Below, one piece after another: positions 24,402 to 30,889 of a stretch of 64,000 bases of DNA. Numbering within the stretch: the stretch's first letter is position 1; each line of letters begins with the position of its first letter. The notes beneath the pieces were generated by a model. It had not been told where the DNA came from, made no database searches, and was given only the letters and a program-made list of their open reading frames with translations. The stretch lies in contig NZ_CP062698.1 of assembly GCF_018389385.1 (NCBI RefSeq), positions 62,001 through 126,000 on the forward strand. Reading direction: 5' to 3'. The translations under genes and the position numbers were made by a program. The DNA comes from Anthocerotibacter panamensis C109 (GTDB lineage: Bacteria; Cyanobacteriota; Cyanobacteriia; Gloeobacterales; Anthocerotibacteraceae).

Positions 24402-25847
24402 CTAGGCCAGATGGGTGCTCAGCACATGAAATTGTTCGTCTTTGAGCCGTCCTGCCTGATAGAGGATAGTGACGACCTCAGAGATGGTCAGGACCGCATG
24501 GGCACAGTAGCCATGGGCGGCGAGGGTATGTTTTACGCCCTGTTCGTGGTCGATAAAGACAACGATGTCCCGGACCTCCAGCCCTACGGATTTGAGTTTT
24601 TCGGCTCCTTCCATAGCACTCTTGCCTGTGATCAGGATGTCATCGACTACTACCACGGTCTCCCCCGCCTCGAAGTTTCCCTCAACGACGCGTCGGGTGC
24701 CGTGGGCTTTGACCTCTTTACGCGGAAAGATCATCGGGCGATGCAGGCGCAGGGCTAGTCCGGCGGCTGTAGGCAGCGAACCATAGGGGATTCCGGCGAT
24801 CCGGTCAAAAGTTAGACCTTGTAGTACCTGAGCATAGGTGCTGAGGATGCGCTGGAAAACCTGGGGATTGGAGATAATCGTCCGCAGATCAATGTAGTAG
24901 GGGAAGGTCGCCCCAGATGCCTGCACGTAGTCCCCGAACATGATGCAGCCCAAGTCATAAAGTTGCAGGACTAAATCCAGATGCGGCTGGTCTTGGAGCA
25001 GACACACATCCGGGAGCCAGACCTGACAGCTTGTATCCTCTCGGCTCAGGCGTGTGCGTGTCTGGTTGATCTGGTCGCGCAGGGCCTCGATTTGCTGCGC
25101 TGGTTGTGGATCTGCCAGGAGCGCCTGTGGCACAGGGATGAGTAGACCATCGCCATGGCTGGTCAGACCCGCCTCCAGCGTACGGAGCAGGTCGCCCCCT
25201 TCCTGCCAAACCCCGCGTGCGAGCAGGAGGCGCTCCGGCGCGAGCGCCCGCACCCTGGACAAAACGGCGGGTTCGGTGGCTGCGACCTCAAAGCCCAACT
25301 GCTCTGGGGTCCCCCAGGTCCTGCCCTGCTGGACTAGTTTGGCGTAGAGGGGTGCCTCTGGAGCAGGATATTCCTGGAGGATTTTTGCGGAGGGGTTGGC
25401 GGTGCGGCAAAGGACAAAGACCATCTTCCCTGGATAGAGCAGAAAGGGTGCGATCTGGTCCTGGCCTGCGTAGGGACTCAGCGTAACCGCATCTACGCCC
25501 CAGTGGGTAAAAATATTCCGTGCAAAGACGGTGCTGGTCGTGGGGCAAGCGTATTTGGCATCCAGGATCACAGGGATATCGGCGGGGACCCGAGCCAAGG
25601 TCTCGACCAACAAGGTGATGCCCATACTGCCTAGAGCCAAGTAGAAACCCAAGGTCGGTTTATAGGCACAGACCAAGCTGGATGTCTCTAAGATGAGGGC
25701 GTGCAATGCATCAGCCAGGTCTGCTATTTCGTTATCGGTCTGCTTACAAAACTTGGGCAGCAAAAATTCCGGGTCGGGGTCGAGTCCCAGGCACAACAAG
25801 CTTTGATTGCGCTCGATGGCAGCATCCAACTTATCATGAAAATCCAT
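24402..25847 (-). CDS. pyrFE: Fused OMP decarboxylase - orotate phosphoribosyltransferase (UMP synthase, inverted order)
   Basis: The protein joins the last two steps of UMP synthesis. The first ~270 residues resemble a type 2 OMP decarboxylase (LCLGLDPDPEF, KPTLGFY, ILDAK, AVTLSPYAGQDQIAPFL). The last ~200 are an orotate phosphoribosyltransferase with the PRPP motif VVVVDDILITGKSAMEGAEKL. This order is the reverse of animal UMP synthase and is known in cyanobacteria. The start is ATG 25847 after a GGGGAGGAG site. Oddly, the decarboxylase catalytic motif DxKxxD reads DAKYAC, so the second aspartate is missing; that domain may be inactive, with a separate PyrF elsewhere. Confidence 0.9.
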   Translation of the reverse strand: MDFHDKLDAAIERNQSLLCLGLDPDPEFLLPKFCKQTDNEIADLADALHALILETSSLVCAYKPTLGFYLALGSMGITLLVETLARVPADIPVILDAKYACPTTSTVFARNIFTHWGVDAVTLSPYAGQDQIAPFLLYPGKMVFVLCRTANPSAKILQEYPAPEAPLYAKLVQQGRTWGTPEQLGFEVAATEPAVLSRVRALAPERLLLARGVWQEGGDLLRTLEAGLTSHGDGLLIPVPQALLADPQPAQQIEALRDQINQTRTRLSREDTSCQVWLPDVCLLQDQPHLDLVLQLYDLGCIMFGDYVQASGATFPYYIDLRTIISNPQVFQRILSTYAQVLQGLTFDRIAGIPYGSLPTAAGLALRLHRPMIFPRKEVKAHGTRRVVEGNFEAGETVVVVDDILITGKSAMEGAEKLKSVGLEVRDIVVFIDHEQGVKHTLAAHGYCAHAVLTISEVVTILYQAGRLKDEQFHVLSTHLA

Positions 25848-26040
25848 GGCTCCTCCCCAGAGACAGCGCCCGACTAGCCTCACGGACCACGCTTAAGGCT
25901 ATTGCCAGAGGAATAGAGCGGGGGCTAGGTTCTCCTCATCTTACTGCCCGCCATAGGACTACGGCGGAATATGGGTGACCGCGTCGGGCACCCTCAGGGG
26001 ACGTGTTAGCATCACAGGTAGTTAGTTCTGATGATGCGCC

Positions 26041-27654
26041 TTGTTCAGCCAGGAAACGCTTTTGTTTCAAGCGGCTTTGCCCAAGCCCGATGCGCTCCAG
26101 GTAGTCTTTGCTTTTCCTAACCGCTATAGCGTAGGGATTGCCAGCCTGGGCTATCAGGTGGTTTGGCGGATGCTCAAAACCCGCCCGGATGTCGCGGTAG
26201 CCCGACTCTTCACGGATGGCTATGAGCCGTTGCCGCGCACGCTGGACCTCGTAGGTTTTTCTTTTTCCTGGGAACTGGATTTCACTCATCTCTTGAGCTT
26301 GATCACCCAATTGCGCATCCCGCTGTTGGCCCAAGCGCGGACGGACACGGACCCTTTGGTTTTCGGCGGCGGTCCGGTTCTGACAGCCAACCCGGAGCCT
26401 CTAGCCGATTTCTTGGATGTGGTCCTGTTGGGGGACGGAGAAGAGCTGATTCACGAATTGCTCGACGCCCTAGGCGAAGTGCGCCATGCGCCCCGACGGG
26501 CTCGTCTGGAGCGGCTGAGCCAAGTGCCAGGGGTCTATATCCCCAGCCTGTACGCAGTCAGCTATCATGGCTCGACCCAAGGCGTACAGGCCATTCAGCC
26601 CTTGGGGGCGGCTCCTCAGACAGTGAGTAAGCGGACTTGGCGCGGGGAGCAACTCTCCGCTTCGACAGTGGTCACGCCCCAGAGTGCCTGGGAGAATATC
26701 TATATGGTCGAGGTGGTCCGCTCCTGCCCCGAGCTGTGTCGGTTTTGTCTGGCGAGCTATCTCACCCTGCCTTTTCGGACCCCGGCGGTCAGCGGATCGC
26801 TCTTGCCTTTGATTGAAGCGGGCTTGAAGGTCACACCGCGTCTTGGGTTGCTAGGAGCCTCTGTGACGCAGCACCCCGAATTTGAGGCCATCCTCGACTA
26901 CCTAGATGAAGAGCGCTTTGCCCCGGTCCAGTTGAGTGTCTCCTCGGTGCGTGCAGGCACCCTCACCGAAAAAATGACGACGCTCCTAGCAAAGCGGGGA
27001 GCCCATTCGGTGACGATTGCCGTAGAGAGCGGTTCGGAGCGCCTGCGTCAGGTTATCAATAAGAAGCTCAGCAACCAGGAGATTGACCGCGCCTGTGCCG
27101 TAGCGCTGGCGGGGGGGCTCAAGGGCCTCAAGCTCTACGGTATGGTCGGTCTGCCCTCAGAAGAAGAGGGAGATCTCGAGGCAACCCAGGCGATGCTGCT
27201 GCATCTCAAGCAGCGCTATCGGGGGCTACGCCTAAGCTTTGGGTGCAGCACTTTTGTCCCCAAAGCCCATACCCCGTTTCAGGTCTATGGGGTGGACCGC
27301 CAAGGCGATAAGAAACTCACCCGCTTCGAGCGAGCGCTGGTCCGAACGGGCGTGGACTTTCGGCCTGAGAGCTATGGTTGGTCTGTGATGCAAGCGCTGA
27401 TTTCACGGGGAGACCGCCGGGTGGGCCAAATCTTGTTGCGCGTCCATGAACTGGGGACGAGTCTGGGGGGATTTCGCCGCGCCTTTAAAGAACTCAAGGG
27501 TCAACTGCCGCCCCTAGACTGGTATGTGCACGAAGACTGGAGTCAGGAAGCCGTTTTGCCCTGGCAACATCTGCTCGGCCCGGTCTCCGAGACGCTCCTT
27601 ACCCGTCATCTGGACCATGCCCGCACTTTTATGGACCCGCTCCCGGTTGTCTAA
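26041..27654 (+). CDS. B12-binding-like radical SAM protein
   Basis: This 537-residue protein has an N-terminal Rossmann-like region similar to the B12-binding radical SAM group (PLVFGGGPVLTANPEPLADFLDVVLLGDGEE) and a radical SAM core with the 4Fe-4S cysteines in RSCPELCRFCLASY (CxxxCxxC). The core continues with GLLGASVTQHPEF and VTIAVESGSERLRQVINKKLS. The substrate is unknown; relatives are conserved in cyanobacteria. TTG 26041 is the first start after an in-frame stop at 26032-26034, so the protein probably begins there even without a strong ribosome site. rplR follows after 91 bp. Confidence 0.88.
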   Translation: MFSQETLLFQAALPKPDALQVVFAFPNRYSVGIASLGYQVVWRMLKTRPDVAVARLFTDGYEPLPRTLDLVGFSFSWELDFTHLLSLITQLRIPLLAQARTDTDPLVFGGGPVLTANPEPLADFLDVVLLGDGEELIHELLDALGEVRHAPRRARLERLSQVPGVYIPSLYAVSYHGSTQGVQAIQPLGAAPQTVSKRTWRGEQLSASTVVTPQSAWENIYMVEVVRSCPELCRFCLASYLTLPFRTPAVSGSLLPLIEAGLKVTPRLGLLGASVTQHPEFEAILDYLDEERFAPVQLSVSSVRAGTLTEKMTTLLAKRGAHSVTIAVESGSERLRQVINKKLSNQEIDRACAVALAGGLKGLKLYGMVGLPSEEEGDLEATQAMLLHLKQRYRGLRLSFGCSTFVPKAHTPFQVYGVDRQGDKKLTRFERALVRTGVDFRPESYGWSVMQALISRGDRRVGQILLRVHELGTSLGGFRRAFKELKGQLPPLDWYVHEDWSQEAVLPWQHLLGPVSETLLTRHLDHARTFMDPLPVV

Positions 27655-27745
27655 GAGCAGCCTCAGCGAAATCTCCCGCAGACAGGCTTGTAATCCATGA
27701 CCTTGACGCGATATATTACTATCTTGTGTCATTTCTCAGCATTCC

Positions 27746-28114
27746 ATGAAGCTCAGTCGTAAAGAGCAGGCGCGGAAGCGTCACAATCGAATTCGCAACA
27801 AGGTCGTCGGTTCTACCGAGCGCCCGCGTCTGGCTGTGTACCGCTCCAACCGGCACATCTATGCCCAAATCATTGACGATGTAGCCCAACGCACCCTAGT
27901 GTCGGCCTCCACCTTGGACCCGGGCTTCAAAGAAGTACCCGAGGCTGAAGCCCCTGCTACGCAGGAAGCGGCTCGGGCTGTGGGTAAAGTCATCGCAGAA
28001 AAAGCCCTTGCCGGGGGCATCACATCGGTGGTGTTTGACCGGGGCGGCAAACCCTACCACGGTCGTGTGGCGGCCCTCGCTGAGGGTGCCCGCGAAGGTG
28101 GTTTGGAATTTTAA
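27746..28114 (+). CDS. rplR: 50S ribosomal protein L18
   Basis: L18 binds 5S rRNA in the large subunit. The 122-residue sequence contains the typical [25 protein letters not shown] and [28 protein letters not shown]. In most bacteria L18 lies inside the spc operon between rplF and rpsE. Here it is preceded by an unrelated radical SAM gene and followed only by rpsE, so the operon has been broken. Confidence 0.97.
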   Translation: MKLSRKEQARKRHNRIRNKVVGSTERPRLAVYRSNRHIYAQIIDDVAQRTLVSASTLDPGFKEVPEAEAPATQEAARAVGKVIAEKALAGGITSVVFDRGGKPYHGRVAALAEGAREGGLEF

Positions 28115-28135
28115 CCCAAGGAATCAGGACGAATC

Positions 28136-28705
28136 ATGGCCGATATGCAGAAAGAGTCCAAGGACCGCGGCGACCGCCGTCGGGGCAAACAGCGCGACCG
28201 CGCTGCTGAACAGCCGGTCGATAGCGAATGGAAAGAACGGGTAGTCCAAATTCGCCGGGTCACCAAGGTCGTCAAAGGCGGTAAAAAACTGAGCTTCCGG
28301 GCTGTAGTGGTCTTGGGCAACGAAAAAGGCCAAGTCGGCGTGGGTGTCGGCAAAGCTGCTGAAGTCGTCGGGGCGGTAAAAAAAGGGGTCACCGAGGCCA
28401 AAAAGGCGCTTGTCACGGTCCCCTTGACCCGTCTCAACTCCATCCCTCACCCGATGACCGGGACAGCGGGAGCCGCCAAGGTCATGTTGCGTCCGGCAGC
28501 CGCCGGGACCGGGGTAATCGCCGGGGGAGCCGTGCGGACCGTCCTGGAACTCGCTGGGGTCAAGAATATCCTGGCTAAGTCTCTCGGGGCTGATTCGCCT
28601 TTAAACAACGCCCGCGCCGCTGCTAACGCCTTGAGCCTGTTGCGCAATTTCAAGGATATCGCCGACGAACGGGGCATCCCGGTCAGCAATCTCTACAGCA
28701 AGTAG
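28136..28705 (+). CDS. rpsE: 30S ribosomal protein S5
   Basis: S5 helps decoding fidelity and 30S assembly. The 189-residue protein shows [72 protein letters not shown] and the C-terminal [21 protein letters not shown], all standard. The N-terminal ~35 residues are a charged extension ([21 protein letters not shown]). It follows rplR after 21 bp with an AAGGA site, and a strong terminator ends the unit, so rplR-rpsE form a stand-alone bicistron instead of continuing into rplO-secY. Confidence 0.97.
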   Translation: MADMQKESKDRGDRRRGKQRDRAAEQPVDSEWKERVVQIRRVTKVVKGGKKLSFRAVVVLGNEKGQVGVGVGKAAEVVGAVKKGVTEAKKALVTVPLTRLNSIPHPMTGTAGAAKVMLRPAAAGTGVIAGGAVRTVLELAGVKNILAKSLGADSPLNNARAAANALSLLRNFKDIADERGIPVSNLYSK

Positions 28706-28726
28706 TTCCTGCTCACCTCCTCAAAG

Positions 28727-28751
28727 AGACACGAAATTTCGTGTCTTTTTT
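28727..28751 (+). terminator. Intrinsic terminator after rpsE
   Basis: AGACACGAAA pairs perfectly with TTTCGTGTCT and is followed by a run of six Ts. This is a textbook rho-independent terminator 21 bp after the rpsE stop. It shows that transcription of rplR-rpsE ends here. Confidence 0.88.
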
Positions 28752-28860
28752 GCCATGTATGTTCCTGGTAGCAGCTATAGGTCCATAGGGAGAAATTTTG
28801 CTGCGCCTAGGATAGGGGGCGGGGCGCTTGGTTACACTGGAGGCAACGTCTTTTAGGTGC

Positions 28861-29367
28861 ATGGGTGTGAAACCCGCTCCCGCCAAGAGCATTGCTATCC
28901 CGCCCGAACAACTCCCGATGAACGAGTATCAGGAGTTGCGCGAATCGGCTTTTTTTCACTGGGCAACTCTAGAGCCGAGGCGCTATGCCTTGGGGCTGTT
29001 GCTGGTCTGGGGCATGGCCTGGATTGTCAGTGGTCCGGTAGCCGCCTGGAGCTACCCACCGCTTAAGCTCCCGTTTCCCTTCCTCCTGGCGGGAGCAGCA
29101 GGGGCGGGCATTGTACTTTTCTTGGTGGTGGCGCGCCTCTATCTGGGCTGGTCCTATATCTACGAACGGCTCAGTCGCGCGCGCGTCGATTACGAAGAAA
29201 CCGGAGCTCACGATGGCAATTGGTGGGATAAGCCCGCCGAAGAACACGCCCGAGACCAACTCGTAGTGCAGTACCAAATCACACCGATCCTCCTGCGCCT
29301 GCGCCGGACCCTGACCGCCGTCAGCGTCCTCATGGGCACCAATGGTCTGCTGTGGTGGCTCAGTTAG
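28861..29367 (+). CDS. Ycf36/CGLD27-like membrane protein (DUF1230)
   Basis: The ~168-residue protein fits the Ycf36/CGLD27 family of cyanobacteria and plastids (DUF1230). It shows IPPEQLPMNEYQELRESAFFHWATLEPRRYALGLL, two membrane segments (about residues 40-60 and 75-100), LYLGWSYIYERLSRARVDYEETGAHDG and WDKPAEEHARDQLVVQYQITPILLRLRRTL. The family is linked to photosynthetic iron handling in algae, but the biochemical role is unknown. ATG 28861 is preferred over the longer frame from GTG 28828. The methyltransferase gene starts 4 bp after its stop, so they are likely one unit. Confidence 0.78.
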   Translation: MGVKPAPAKSIAIPPEQLPMNEYQELRESAFFHWATLEPRRYALGLLLVWGMAWIVSGPVAAWSYPPLKLPFPFLLAGAAGAGIVLFLVVARLYLGWSYIYERLSRARVDYEETGAHDGNWWDKPAEEHARDQLVVQYQITPILLRLRRTLTAVSVLMGTNGLLWWLS

Positions 29368-29370
29368 CCT

Positions 29371-30000
29371 ATGGCGACGCTGCTCAGGACGTGGGCTTTT
29401 CGCTATCCCTGGCTCTACGACTGCATCTCCTGGACCACGGCTTGGCTGGTGGGGGGCGAGGGGCGGCTGCGTCAGCTTCCTCTGCGCGGGGTGCCCGCCC
29501 TGTCCGGGCAAATGGTCCTGGATCTCTGCTGTGGCAGTGGCTTGAGTTCGCAGACTCTAGTGGGGCAGGGCGCTCGGCTCACCGGGCTCGATTGTTCTGT
29601 AGTGGCGATTCACGCAGCCCGTGAACGGATTCCGAGCGCTACATTTGTCCAAGGACGGGCGGAGCGCCTGCCTTTCCCCGAAGCAACTTTTGATCTGGTG
29701 CACACCAGCCTTGCGCTCCACGAGATGTCTCCCGGCGGCGTGCTCAAGATATGCCAGGAAGTCTATCGTGTCCTCAAACCGGGTGGGGTCTTTGTGCTAC
29801 TCGACTTCCACTGTCCCGCTAATCCTCTCTTTTGGCCCGGTTTGGCGCTCTTTTTATGGATTTTTGAGACACAGACTTCCTGGCAGCTCATCCAAACCGA
29901 CCTCAGAGCACTGCTCAGGGTCCAGGGTTTTGAGTCAGCCAACCAAACGCTTTACGCCGGAGGCAGCCTCCAGGTGCTCCAGGCTCATAAGCGCACATAA
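29371..30000 (+). CDS. Class I SAM-dependent methyltransferase, UbiE-like
   Basis: This 209-residue protein has the SAM-binding motif I MVLDLCCGSGLSSQTLVGQGARLTGLDCS, motif II (RLPFPEATFDLVHTSLALHEM) and motif III (VLKPGGVFVLLDF). It resembles UbiE/MenG-type and small-molecule methyltransferases. A hydrophobic stretch (PGLALFLWIFE) near residue 155 could associate with the membrane. The substrate is unknown. Position directly after the Ycf36-like gene suggests a linked role, possibly with a quinone or pigment precursor, which is speculation. Its 3' end overlaps the convergent GDT1 gene by 16 bp. Confidence 0.82.
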   Translation: MATLLRTWAFRYPWLYDCISWTTAWLVGGEGRLRQLPLRGVPALSGQMVLDLCCGSGLSSQTLVGQGARLTGLDCSVVAIHAARERIPSATFVQGRAERLPFPEATFDLVHTSLALHEMSPGGVLKICQEVYRVLKPGGVFVLLDFHCPANPLFWPGLALFLWIFETQTSWQLIQTDLRALLRVQGFESANQTLYAGGSLQVLQAHKRT

Positions 30001-30560
30001 AACGCGCTGACGGTCACCACCCCCAGCACCACAAACAACACCGCCGCCATGCGGTGAAAAAATTTCAAGGGGACGAAGCGCTCTAGTTTGCTCCCCAAAA
30101 AGACCGCCAGCCCATCGGCAATAAGCATCCCGAGCGTTGTTCCTAAGACCACGACGACGACATTGGCATACCGCGCACCCAAGAGTACGGTAGCGAGTTG
30201 GGTTTTGTCGCCGATCTCCGCGATAAAAAATAAAACAATAGTGGTCAAAAGTGGCCCGAACTTGTCCAACTCCGGGTTCTCGTCGTAGCGGTCAGGAATC
30301 AGCGTCCAGACCCCGAACCCGATAAAAGAAAGCCCCAACCCCCAGGCTAGGACTACAGGGGGAATATATTGAGTGATCCACCCCCCCGCTGCCGCCGCCA
30401 GCAGATGGTTAAAGACTGTGGCGATAAAGATCCCCAGCATCACAGTCCAGGGACGACGAAATCGGGCTGACAGCGCAAAGGCCAGCAGTTGGGTTTTATC
30501 GCCCATTTCAGCCAGCGTGACCGTCAGGGTCGAGGCAAGAAACGCTTCTAGTCCGGTCAA
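29985..30560 (-). CDS. GDT1/TMEM165-family cation transporter (UPF0016)
   Basis: This 191-residue membrane protein has two copies of the family signature E-x-GDKT-Q: LAEMGDKTQLLAFAL near residue 17 and IAEIGDKTQLATVLLG in the second half. Six membrane helices form two pseudo-symmetric halves. Cyanobacterial and plant relatives export Mn2+ or Ca2+ from the cytoplasm (Mnx in Synechocystis, PAM71 in plants). A role in manganese homeostasis is therefore likely. It is convergent with the methyltransferase gene. Confidence 0.92.
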   Translation of the reverse strand: MTGLEAFLASTLTVTLAEMGDKTQLLAFALSARFRRPWTVMLGIFIATVFNHLLAAAAGGWITQYIPPVVLAWGLGLSFIGFGVWTLIPDRYDENPELDKFGPLLTTIVLFFIAEIGDKTQLATVLLGARYANVVVVVLGTTLGMLIADGLAVFLGSKLERFVPLKFFHRMAAVLFVVLGVVTVSAFYVRL

Positions 30561-30605
30561 GTTCCGTTCACTCAGTTACGAAGAAAATCCTCTTCATCAT
30601 AAGCT

Positions 30606-30781
30606 TCACGCGGTAATCACGGCGCTGATGAGGATACTCCACAGTCCCTGCTCGCCTTTGCAGTTGACCCAGCGCAATTGATAAAAGGTGGTTTTGCCGG
30701 TGTCGGTAGGGAGTTGCCGTGCTGACACGCGTTTTCTGACCGGAGGCGGGGGTTCGTTGTTATGCAGTGAGGTAGCCAACG
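30606..30781 (-). pseudogene. Remnant of the C-terminus of an unidentified protein
   Basis: A minus-strand frame without a plausible start reads LHNNEPPPPVRKRVSARQLP, continues with TGKTTFYQLRWVNCKGEQGLWS and ends at a stop (30606-30608). The YQLRWVN-KGE-GLWS pattern looks like the last strand pair of a fibronectin-type or similar beta domain. Upstream the frame closes at a TGA, so only the tail of a gene remains. It sits at the edge of the accessory island. The rest of 30561-30889 shows nothing I can assign. Confidence 0.3.
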
Positions 30782-30889
30782 ATGTTGAAAGTAATCTACA
30801 CAGCAGAAGGAATCACGGTTGTCCTGTGACCTGATTGAAGCGGGAAAGTTTCGTAAGGGGAAACCTCGTCAGGGGTGCCGAGCGCTTTG

